DNA of 9,512 nt from Candidatus Izemoplasma sp. Lineage in GTDB: Bacteria > Bacillota_I > Bacilli_A > Izemoplasmatales > Izemoplasmataceae. Position 1 is the stretch's first letter; each line of letters opens with the position of its first letter. The translations under genes and the position numbers were made by a program. Shown here one piece after another: positions 1 to 5,993 of this stretch. The stretch is from contig SKIY01000062.1 in assembly GCA_007116205.1 (NCBI GenBank), positions 1 through 9,512 of the forward strand. The letters run 5' to 3'. The notes under the pieces were generated by a model. That model made no database searches. It was not told the origin of the DNA and worked only from the letters and a program-made list of their open reading frames with translations.

Positions 1-574
1 CTTTTTTAGCGCCATCAACGACCTGGCCTCGGACCGAATAAAAACGACCTAAGGTGTCCTTAATCGCTTCAACTTGACCCGACATAATTAAATCACGAAT
101 ATGCGTACTACCGATTTTATATCCATCATGGGTGAGTTCATCGACGACAATTGTTTTAATCGATGGATGATTTTTAAATGTTTCGACACTACCGCTTCCG
201 CGGTGTCCAAACTTAAAATCAAACCCACATACAATCGTACTAAGATTTTCTAAATAGTGATCGATAAACGCATCTGGTTGTAAGGTTGCTTTTTTTGCAT
301 CAAACTCGATTAAATACAACGTATCGATATCGTATGATGATAAAATCTCTATTTTCTTTTCTAACGGGGTAATGTATTTATAATCAAGACCGAATAACAC
401 GCTTTTAGGATGCACATCAAAAGTTATGACAGCGGTATTCATCTGATGTGTTTTAGCGTAGGCTTTCATCGTTTGAATTAACGTTTGATGGGCTAAATGT
501 ACACCGTCAAAAAAACCGATAGCCGCTACAGTATTTGATTTTATTTTCGTGCCGTTTAACCGTTGTATTTTCAT
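1..574 (-). CDS. ribF: Bifunctional riboflavin kinase/FAD synthetase, N-terminal part (cut by window edge)
   Basis: RibF phosphorylates riboflavin to FMN and adenylates FMN to FAD in the cytoplasm. The 191 visible codons cover the whole FAD synthetase (nucleotidyltransferase) domain and only the first residues of the riboflavin kinase domain; the rest lies off the left edge. Visible motifs are GFFDGVHLAH at residues 20-29, the FDFKFG stretch at 118-123, and GSTHIR at 155-160, followed by the FYSVRGQVVDG linker typical of entry to the kinase domain. The nucleotidyltransferase HxGH signature is here HLAH, with Ala at position 28 in place of the usual Gly. The ATG at 572-574 is preceded by a GAGGG ribosome binding site. 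The gene begins 13 bases after the truB stop, so the two are very likely cotranscribed, as is usual in Firmicutes. Identity is secure from motifs and neighbour; the end is not visible. Confidence 0.93.
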   Translation of the reverse strand, partial: MKIQRLNGTKIKSNTVAAIGFFDGVHLAHQTLIQTMKAYAKTHQMNTAVITFDVHPKSVLFGLDYKYITPLEKKIEILSSYDIDTLYLIEFDAKKATLQPDAFIDHYLENLSTIVCGFDFKFGHRGSGSVETFKNHPSIKTIVVDELTHDGYKIGSTHIRDLIMSGQVEAIKDTLGRFYSVRGQVVDGAKK

Positions 575-587
575 TTTAAACCCTCAT

Positions 588-1445
588 TTATGCAAAAACA
601 TTTTTCGCGCGATAGTCTTTTTCTGTCTTTTCGTAAACCGCAAGAAGTTTACCATGTTCATCCACGATTTTCAACTGAGATTCATTAGAATCGATATTTA
701 ACCGCTGGCCATTAACAACTGCAAATCGCTCATTTTGTTTTACCGTATATGTAGGAATTGATCGCAAAGCATTCGCTAAACTAATCAACTGCGTGTCCGT
801 GCTAACTGTTTCTAGTGGATAAGCATCCGCAATCGTAAAATCGCCCGCTTTAATCCGATGAATAGCACGGGTGTGTGCGAAAGTATTATATTTTAAAGCA
901 ATATCTTCGGCGAGCTTTCTTACATAAAGCCCTTTGCTCGCGTGAACCTCTAAATCAACCTCAATATAGGCTTCACCATACGTAAATGCAGATAATTGTT
1001 TTAACGCATAAATATTTAGTTTTCGTGGTGGTACTTCAGGGACTTCTAAATTGTTCCGCGCATACTCATAAAGTTTTTTACCGTCTACCTTTACGGCAGA
1101 ATAGGCAGGTGGGATTTGTTCGTAAGTCCCTTCAAATGACTTTAATACAGTTTCAAAGTCATCGAGTTGTTGAACCGGTGATTTATCAAGTTGCTTGCCT
1201 GTGTGATCGAGTGTATCGGTTTTTTCACCGAATCTTACCGTGAACTGATACACCTTATCATCTTGATTTAAATAATTTAATAATTTAGTGCCTTTATTAA
1301 TACCTAAAACAAGCACACCGCTCGCCTCAACATCGAGTGTACCGGAGTGCCCTACTTTTTTTGTCTTTAATGCCCGTCGGATAATATTCACACAGTCGTG
1401 ACTACTCATACCTAATGGCTTGTTTATGATTAAAATTCCATTCAT
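588..1445 (-). CDS. truB: tRNA pseudouridine-55 synthase TruB
   Basis: TruB isomerises U55 in the T-loop of tRNAs to pseudouridine. At 285 residues it is near the family's usual length. It begins with the characteristic GILIINKPLGMSS (residues 3-15), followed by GHSGTLDVEASG (32-43), in which Asp38 is the expected catalytic aspartate; the common GTLDP here reads GTLDV. Later come the YSAVKVDGKKLYEYAR segment and the ASKGLYVRKLAEDIA segment, then a C-terminal PUA-like part. A longer reading from 1478 exists, but the start at 1445 is preferred because the family begins at MNGIL and a GGTGAT ribosome binding site lies at 1449-1454. In many Firmicutes truB and ribF follow rbfA in the nusA-infB operon; here they instead follow trxA. 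Stop is TAA. Confidence 0.96.
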   Translation of the reverse strand: MNGILIINKPLGMSSHDCVNIIRRALKTKKVGHSGTLDVEASGVLVLGINKGTKLLNYLNQDDKVYQFTVRFGEKTDTLDHTGKQLDKSPVQQLDDFETVLKSFEGTYEQIPPAYSAVKVDGKKLYEYARNNLEVPEVPPRKLNIYALKQLSAFTYGEAYIEVDLEVHASKGLYVRKLAEDIALKYNTFAHTRAIHRIKAGDFTIADAYPLETVSTDTQLISLANALRSIPTYTVKQNERFAVVNGQRLNIDSNESQLKIVDEHGKLLAVYEKTEKDYRAKNVFA

Positions 1446-1448
1446 ATA

Positions 1449-1454
1449 ATCACC
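1449..1454 (-). promoter_or_regulatory. Ribosome binding site deciding the truB start
   Basis: On the minus strand this reads GGTGAT, matching the 3' portion of the full Shine-Dalgarno AAGGAGGTGAT, three bases before the ATG at 1443-1445. It supports that ATG over the upstream in-frame ATGs at about 1470-1478. Confidence 0.6.
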
Positions 1455-1483
1455 AATACTATTATACATCATTTTCAAGAAAA

Positions 1484-1522
1484 TAAAAAAAAGATATAAC
1501 GTATTATACGCTATACCTTTTT
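1484..1522 (-). terminator. Rho-independent terminator of trxA
   Basis: On the minus strand an imperfect stem of about 16 pairs with two G-U pairs (arms 1507-1522 and 1488-1503, centre GTATAATAC) is followed by an eight-T run (1485-1492) that overlaps the descending arm. It lies 25 bases after the trxA stop. The stem is AT-rich at the base but has a long uninterrupted pairing. It should end trxA transcripts before truB. Confidence 0.72.
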
Positions 1523-1531
1523 AAAAGTCAT
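1503..1531 (-). promoter_or_regulatory. Candidate sigma-A promoter for truB-ribF inside the trxA terminator
   Basis: On the minus strand a perfect TATAAT lies at 1503-1508, 17 bases after ATGACT (1526-1531), which matches TTGACA at four of six positions. The predicted start, near 1496, is beyond the hairpin loop, so a transcript made from it would lack the ascending arm and could not form the terminator. A second TATAAT at 1461-1466 sits close to the truB ribosome binding site but has a poor -35 (TTTTTA) and would leave only about ten leader bases. Confidence 0.4.
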
Positions 1532-1546
1532 CGTGTTTATGATACC

Positions 1547-1861
1547 TTAGACGCCTTTAACCCAGCTTACGAGTGCATCTTTAGGCATAAACCCAGCTTT
1601 TTGTGCGACAACGTCGCCTTCTTTTAAAACAAATAATGCTGGAATTCCTTGCACACCATATTGTTGTGCAAGTGAAATGTTTTCATCAACGTTTACTTTA
1701 ACAACTTTGATTTCAGGGTTTTCTGCAGCAACTTGTTCAAGAACAGGTCCAATCATTTTACATGGTCCACACCAGTCAGCGTAGAAATCCAGTAAAACCA
1801 ATGATTCTTCTTTTATAATTTCTTCTAAATTTGTGTTGTCAGCATATACTACTTCAGCCAT
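1547..1861 (-). CDS. trxA: Thioredoxin
   Basis: A small cytoplasmic protein disulfide reductase, kept reduced by thioredoxin reductase, that supplies electrons to ribonucleotide reductase, peroxiredoxins and other targets. It has 104 residues, the standard length for a single thioredoxin domain. The active site is WCGPCK at residues 30-35 (Cys31 and Cys34), preceded by VLLDFYAD, with the buried Asp at 25. The cis-proline loop reads GIPALF with Pro74. No signal peptide or membrane segment is present, so it is not a membrane-tethered thiol-disulfide protein. The ATG at 1859-1861 follows a strong AAAGGAGG ribosome binding site. It is flanked by its own promoter and terminator, so it is probably monocistronic or only partly read through from mutS2. 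In Bacillus trxA lies in the same neighbourhood downstream of mutS2. Confidence 0.97.
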   Translation of the reverse strand: MAEVVYADNTNLEEIIKEESLVLLDFYADWCGPCKMIGPVLEQVAAENPEIKVVKVNVDENISLAQQYGVQGIPALFVLKEGDVVAQKAGFMPKDALVSWVKGV

Positions 1862-1895
1862 AGATTGTATTTCCTCCTTTTTAATTTACAAGTTC

Positions 1896-1924
1896 ATTAT
1901 ACGCAAATTTATCCTAGATTACAA
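1896..1924 (-). promoter_or_regulatory. Sigma-A promoter of trxA
   Basis: On the minus strand TTGTAA (1919-1924), a 17-base spacer and a perfect TATAAT (1896-1901) lie between the mutS2 stop and the trxA ribosome binding site. The predicted start near 1889 gives a leader of about 28 bases. No clear terminator follows mutS2, so read-through from mutS2 into trxA is also possible. Confidence 0.72.
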
Positions 1925-1947
1925 TAAAAGTGCATTAATTGAAAAAA

Positions 1948-4278
1948 CTATTTGAAATAGACTATCGTTACCCCTTGACCACCCTCATTTCCTTTACCGT
2001 CTCGGTGTGAAATAACTGCAGGATGTTCGCTTACTAACTGTTTAACTAATTTCCTTAAAGCAAGCGTTCCAAACCCATGAATAATACTAGCGAACGGGAG
2101 ATCCGCCACCAGACAATCATCGAGATATTTCACCACAGCATCTTCTGCTTCATGTGCACGCATCCCTCGTAAATCGAGTTCGCTTGAAACAGCTTTCTTC
2201 GGCATTGATTTTTGTTTATTTTGTGTTGATACTTGTCGCTTTGATTGATCTTCAGCATAGCGTATTTCACTTTCTTTAAAGACACTAGTTAGTGCACCCA
2301 TTTGAACAACCCATTGCTTATTCTTTTGTTTTTCTACAAGTTCGCCGTAACGATTGTACTTAATGACATAAACTTTATCTTTAGGTTTAAAGATGTGATC
2401 TTCAGTTGGTGTTTCTTTACCTGTCTCATCAGGCGTACTTAAATTACGAATACGATATTTTAAATCGGCAATTTCATGGGCTTTAAAATTTTTATCTTTT
2501 AACGCTTCTAAATCCTTTAAAATTGACTGTGCTTCAGCTTTAAGCTGATCAATTTCATGTTTGTTTTCAAGCGCAATACGATCGCGTAAAGTGGCGGCTT
2601 CATTTTGTAATTTCTTACGAATCAGTTTAGCCTCTTTAAGTTCGTTTTCTAAACGATTGCGCGTGCTTTCGTTTTCTGTTAATAACTGATCGAGTTTATG
2701 TGATTCATTTTTAAGGTTATCGATTAACGCACTCACTTCGTTTTCTGAGGTTAGCACCCGTTTTTGCGCATCCTCAATGATACTTTTATTTAAGCCTAAT
2801 CGCTCCGCTATTAAAAGTGCATGCGATTCACCAGGGGTTCTAAGCAGTAAACGATAGGTCGGTTTTAACGTTTGCTTATCAAACTCCACGCTTGCATTTA
2901 CAATTGATGGTTTCGTATACGCATAAGCTTTTAACTCTGGATAATGCGTCGTTGCCATCACATAAACAGACTTTTGACTGAGAAACTCTAAAATACTCAT
3001 TCCTAAAGAAGCCCCTTCATTAGGGTCGGTGCCACTCCCGAGTTCATCGAGTAAAATCAAGCTGTTTGGCGTCGTTTCATTAAGAATTGACACAATATTT
3101 TTCATATGTGAAGAGAACGTTGATAGTGATTGTTCGATGCTTTGTTCATCACCGATATCTGCGCGGATTTGATCAAAACAAATTAGTTCACTCCCAGGTA
3201 TCGCCGGAATCAAACAACCGCTTTGCGCCATCATCGCGATAAGTCCAATCGTTTTGAGGGTGACTGTTTTCCCACCGGTATTAGACCCTGTTATTATCAT
3301 GGTTTTAACATCTTTATCAAAAGTTATCGTGTTTGCGACAACCTCATCTTTAGGAATAAGTGGATGTCTTGCTTTAATAATATGAATGCGTTCACCGAAG
3401 ATTGGTTTTGTCGATTCTGTATGATGCCCATACATCGCTTTAGCAAACAAATGATCTAAGTGGGCTAAAATAGATGCATTTTCTAAAATGCTATCTGAAT
3501 CATCTTTCACTTGGATGGTTAAGATGTATAAAATCTTTTCTATTTCTCGTTTTTCTTCCGCAAACAACGCTTCATTTTTACTGGTTAAATTGCGAATCAT
3601 TTCCGGTTCAACATACGCGGTTTCACCGCTAGAAGAGTAATCTAAAATCGTCCCTTTAATATTATTTTTTTCAGATAACTTAACCGGAACAACATAACGA
3701 TTCATACGCATCGTGATGATTTGTTCTGTTAGTTTTTTCGCTTCTTTTTTTAATACCTGGTCTAATGCTTGTTTAATATTGCGTTCATTAATATCGATGG
3801 CTCTACGAATTCTTGAAAGCTCTGTAGATGCACTGTCTCGTATTTCACCCGCATCATTAATAACATTGTAGATAGCTTGAGACAGTGCTTTTAAAACAAT
3901 TAATTCTTCTCCGTATTGCTCAATACTCACGGTTTCATCGGTGCGTTCTTTTAATCGTGTTAGTTCTCTTTTAATACGCTTGCTCGCTTCAATCAAGCCT
4001 TTTATATCTAGTAGTTCTTTTATCGAAAGAATGCCTTCAATTTTCGCTCTTTTAACCGCGTCACGGATATCATAGATACCACCAAAAGACGGCTCTAATC
4101 CTTCTTCGATAAACCGCTTCGCCTCAGCTGTCTCAGTTAAGTTTTTTTCTATGGCTTGGCGATCAGTCATCGGGAAAAGCTCAGCGATGAGTAGTTTACC
4201 GCGGGTTGTATGTGCATATGTGTCAATCGCTTGACGAATTTTATTAAATTCTAGTGTTTTAATATCAAATGTCATCAT
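1948..4278 (-). CDS. mutS2: MutS2: ATPase with C-terminal Smr domain
   Basis: MutS2 is a MutS-like ATPase without the mismatch-recognition domains. In Bacillus it acts on collided ribosomes; in other species it is linked to suppression of homologous recombination. About 776 residues, the usual length. In order (numbered from this start): core/lever region to about 320; Walker A GSNTGGKT at 331-338; ABC-type signature region DIGDEQSIEQSLSTFSSHM near 375-392; Walker B LILLDELGSGTD near 407-418; a highly charged coiled coil at about 500-615; a KOW-like beta segment near 628-675; a linker rich in Lys and Gln; and a Smr domain with LDLRG near 701-705. The Smr HGxGTG motif reads HGFGTLALR. A longer reading to 4284 is possible, but that ATG abuts the ribosome binding site; the ATG at 4276-4278 or at 4273-4275 fits better. 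Stop is TAG. Confidence 0.96.
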   Translation of the reverse strand: MMTFDIKTLEFNKIRQAIDTYAHTTRGKLLIAELFPMTDRQAIEKNLTETAEAKRFIEEGLEPSFGGIYDIRDAVKRAKIEGILSIKELLDIKGLIEASKRIKRELTRLKERTDETVSIEQYGEELIVLKALSQAIYNVINDAGEIRDSASTELSRIRRAIDINERNIKQALDQVLKKEAKKLTEQIITMRMNRYVVPVKLSEKNNIKGTILDYSSSGETAYVEPEMIRNLTSKNEALFAEEKREIEKILYILTIQVKDDSDSILENASILAHLDHLFAKAMYGHHTESTKPIFGERIHIIKARHPLIPKDEVVANTITFDKDVKTMIITGSNTGGKTVTLKTIGLIAMMAQSGCLIPAIPGSELICFDQIRADIGDEQSIEQSLSTFSSHMKNIVSILNETTPNSLILLDELGSGTDPNEGASLGMSILEFLSQKSVYVMATTHYPELKAYAYTKPSIVNASVEFDKQTLKPTYRLLLRTPGESHALLIAERLGLNKSIIEDAQKRVLTSENEVSALIDNLKNESHKLDQLLTENESTRNRLENELKEAKLIRKKLQNEAATLRDRIALENKHEIDQLKAEAQSILKDLEALKDKNFKAHEIADLKYRIRNLSTPDETGKETPTEDHIFKPKDKVYVIKYNRYGELVEKQKNKQWVVQMGALTSVFKESEIRYAEDQSKRQVSTQNKQKSMPKKAVSSELDLRGMRAHEAEDAVVKYLDDCLVADLPFASIIHGFGTLALRKLVKQLVSEHPAVISHRDGKGNEGGQGVTIVYFK

Positions 4279-4280
4279 CG

Positions 4281-4289
4281 TCATCTCCT
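4281..4289 (-). promoter_or_regulatory. Ribosome binding site deciding the mutS2 start
   Basis: On the minus strand this reads AGGAGATGA, eight of nine matches to AGGAGGTGA. The most upstream ATG (4282-4284) lies inside it and so is an unlikely start. The next two ATGs, adjacent at 4276-4278 and 4273-4275, are both well placed. Confidence 0.6.
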
Positions 4290-4298
4290 GTCGCTATT

Positions 4299-4323
4299 AT
4301 TTTACAATATTTCATGCTAAAAT
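4299..4323. promoter_or_regulatory. Divergent mutS2/rnhC promoter region
   Basis: Only 66 bases separate the two chosen start codons. On the plus strand a TGCTAAAAT extended -10 (TAAAAT at 4318-4323) has a weak TATTAT as -35 (4295-4300) and leads to rnhC. On the minus strand TAAAAT at 4299-4304 precedes the mutS2 ribosome binding site with no good -35. The two elements lie within each other's promoter, so the two RNA polymerases would compete. Seen from sequence only; strength is unknown. Confidence 0.42.
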
Positions 4324-4328
4324 ACACT

Positions 4329-4340
4329 AAAGGACGTGAT
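4329..4340 (+). promoter_or_regulatory. Extended ribosome binding site of rnhC
   Basis: AAAGGACGTGAT matches the full-length AAAGGAGGTGAT at all but one base, ending four bases before the ATG at 4345. It contains the alternative GTG at 4336, which argues against that codon being the start. Confidence 0.65.
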
Positions 4341-4344
4341 TTTT

Positions 4345-5232
4345 ATGAACTTTACTTTAAAGCTGAACCATAATCAAATTGAAGCCATGCAAGATTATTA
4401 TAAATCAACCTTACAAAGCAGTCCCAACCCATACATTAAAGCGTTGATCAAAAAGCCGCGCACCACTATTACTATATATACAAGTAATACCGTCTTATTT
4501 CAAGGTGAAGATAGTGAATTTGAGATGTTGTTTTGGTGTGATACATTCGGTTTAAGCCTGCCTAAAGAAAAACCCATCCAAAATGAAGACTTTTTTTTAA
4601 CATCGATTGGTAGTGATGAGTCGGGTGTAGGTGACTTTTTTGGACCGTTAACGGTTGTAAGTGCTTATGTCAAAAAAACTGACCGTGCCTTTTTAGAATC
4701 TTTGGATGTGAAAGACTCTAAATCCCTTACCGATAAAAAAATAAAAGCCATCGCACCGAGTTTAATCAAACACATTCCGCACTCTTTACTCGTTTTAACC
4801 AACCCGCAGTATAATGATCTCACCAAAAAAGGATATAATGCCCATAAACTAAAAGCCCATATGCATGCACAAACCCATAAGCATGTTCTTGATAAAATAG
4901 CTACAAAACCAATCATTGTTGTTGATCAGTTTTGTGATAAAAACTTATATTTAAAATATACAAAAGATTTTGATCGTGTCGTCATCCCTGATATTTTTAA
5001 AACAAAAGCAGAATCTTACTATGCAAGTGTTGCCGTCGCTAGCATTATTGCGCGTTATAGTTTTATCACCCATTTAGAACGGTTATCAAATACGCTTGGC
5101 ATGACATTACCAAAGGGTGCTGGCGCTCAGGTAGATGCCTGTGCAAAACAGCTTGTCAAAGCAAAAGGGATGGCTATTTTACACAAAGTCGCAAAAACCC
5201 ATTTTAAAACGATCGATAAAATAAACGTGTAA
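4345..5232 (+). CDS. rnhC: Ribonuclease HIII
   Basis: RNase HIII cleaves the RNA strand of RNA-DNA hybrids, removing R-loops and primers. The 295-residue protein has the N-terminal substrate-binding domain (about residues 1-85) that separates HIII from HII. The catalytic domain shows SIGSDESGVGDFFGP at 87-101 with Asp91 and Glu92, KDSKSLTD at 123-130, IIVVDQF at 190-196 with Asp194, and FKTKAESYYASVAVASIIAR at 218-237, in which Glu223 is the final acidic residue expected in HIII where HII has Asp. All four DEDE residues are present, so it should be active. A GTG at 4336 could begin a reading three codons longer, but it lies within the ribosome binding site AAAGGACGTGAT (4329-4340), so the ATG at 4345 is preferred. 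It is divergent from mutS2 and convergent with the FMN-binding gene. Confidence 0.96.
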   Translation: MNFTLKLNHNQIEAMQDYYKSTLQSSPNPYIKALIKKPRTTITIYTSNTVLFQGEDSEFEMLFWCDTFGLSLPKEKPIQNEDFFLTSIGSDESGVGDFFGPLTVVSAYVKKTDRAFLESLDVKDSKSLTDKKIKAIAPSLIKHIPHSLLVLTNPQYNDLTKKGYNAHKLKAHMHAQTHKHVLDKIATKPIIVVDQFCDKNLYLKYTKDFDRVVIPDIFKTKAESYYASVAVASIIARYSFITHLERLSNTLGMTLPKGAGAQVDACAKQLVKAKGMAILHKVAKTHFKTIDKINV

Positions 5233-5246
5233 AAAATTACACGTTT
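5223..5246. terminator. Bidirectional terminator between rnhC and the FMN-binding gene
   Basis: A perfect 10-base-pair hairpin, AAACGTGTAA / TTACACGTTT, has a four-A loop. On the plus strand it is followed by TTATTTTG; on the minus strand by TTATTTTATC. It includes the rnhC stop codon (5230-5232) and touches the stop of the convergent gene (5246-5248), so one element serves both. Confidence 0.8.
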
Positions 5247-5641
5247 TATTTTGCTTTATTCAGCGCATCTTCGATGGCTTTTAAGTACGCTATACTGGTG
5301 ATGGTCGCTCCACTTACAGCATCATCAATATTTAGATATTCAGCTTGTAAAACACGATTAATAATCAATGCACTCGCAACATCGTCTGTAAAACGAACAT
5401 CTTCAATAATGACAATATCTGTGACACTACCATCTGTAATGGTCACTTCAACGGTATTGGACCAGCGATACCCATCATAATGTCCAGTATATATACCGTC
5501 GTTTAAGGTATCGAATACAATCGGTTCAACTGAGGCATCAAGAACTTCATTGCTGTTTCTTAGCAGCAAGAAAAAGACAAGGGCTAAAACGCATATCATA
5601 AATACAAAAAAGATAATGACTGAACGAACTATTTTTTTCAT
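5246..5641 (-). CDS. Membrane-anchored FMN-binding domain protein, probably covalently flavinylated
   Basis: A 131-residue protein with a basic N-terminus and one hydrophobic anchor (about residues 5-27), followed by a single FMN-binding domain of the kind found in NqrC and RnfG. The domain shows DGIYTGHYDGYRWSNTVEVTI at about 48-68 (the DGxYxGxxxG entry), GSVTDIVI, and the C-terminal DDAVSGATITS at 106-116. By analogy with NqrC/RnfG the motif SGATIT would carry FMN through a phosphoester to Thr115, added outside the membrane by ApbE; no apbE is in the window. It probably sits on the outer face of the membrane as a one-electron carrier. It is the last gene of a three-gene operon, starting one base after the preceding stop and lacking a strong ribosome binding site of its own, which suggests translational coupling. 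Redox partner is unknown. Confidence 0.86.
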   Translation of the reverse strand: MKKIVRSVIIFFVFMICVLALVFFLLLRNSNEVLDASVEPIVFDTLNDGIYTGHYDGYRWSNTVEVTITDGSVTDIVIIEDVRFTDDVASALIINRVLQAEYLNIDDAVSGATITSIAYLKAIEDALNKAK

Positions 5642-5642
5642 A

Positions 5643-5993
5643 TTAGTCTTTGTACCGACTAACTCTTGATAAAGTTATCACCGCTTGATTAGGTTTCTCT
5701 TCAATGACAATATCATCGATTAAAAGCCCTAAAACATCTAACTCATTTTTATCATCCATATCCCCAAGCAGTTCCCAACCGTAAGTTTCAACTTCAAGTT
5801 CACGTTCGCGACTAATGCGTTCGTTCATTTTATCTAATAGTGCCTTTTTAGGCTGGTCAATGGAGATTACAAAATAAGTAACTTTATCTTCAACTTTTGT
5901 TTCTAACGAAAATGTTTTAAACCCATGTACAAGCAAAAAATGACTAAGTTCTCGAATAATTTTGGTAAGTATTTTCAACTCTAGATTTTTCAT
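5643..5993 (-). CDS. Small soluble protein of unknown family, middle gene of the DUF1576 operon
   Basis: I do not recognise this 116-residue protein. It has no signal peptide, membrane segment, cysteine or metal-binding cluster, so it is presumably cytoplasmic. It begins with a likely amphipathic helix (NLELKILTKIIRELSHFLL), then alternating strand-like stretches (FKTFSLETKV, KVTYFVISID), a charged helix (about residues 49-66: KALLDKMNERISRERELE), and an acidic segment with ELLGDMDDKNELDVLGLLID, ending in a strand AVITLSR. Start ATG (5991-5993) overlaps the upstream TGA (5990-5992) as ATGA and follows a strong GAGGAGG site with seven-base spacing, so it is well translated. Its 3' end is one base from the FMN-binding gene. 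Context suggests a regulatory or coupling role for the membrane protein, but that is inference only. Confidence 0.88.
   Translation of the reverse strand: MKNLELKILTKIIRELSHFLLVHGFKTFSLETKVEDKVTYFVISIDQPKKALLDKMNERISRERELEVETYGWELLGDMDDKNELDVLGLLIDDIVIEEKPNQAVITLSRVSRYKD

Noticed and set aside
986..1243. Open frame of 85 codons on the plus strand inside truB
   Set aside because: It is antisense to a well-supported gene, has no ribosome binding site or recognisable product.
1925..1947. Possible terminator after mutS2
   Set aside because: CAATTAA and TTTTATTG can pair only weakly and no T-run follows, so no terminator is called.
3223..3459. Open frame of 78 codons on the plus strand inside mutS2
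   Set aside because: Antisense shadow of the MutS2 ATPase region; composition is not protein-like.
4665..4916. Open frame of 83 codons on the minus strand inside rnhC
   Set aside because: Antisense to the conserved catalytic domain of RNase HIII with no independent support.
5274..5480. Open frame of 68 codons on the plus strand inside the FMN-binding gene
   Set aside because: Antisense shadow; the minus-strand frame has a clear domain and motif.
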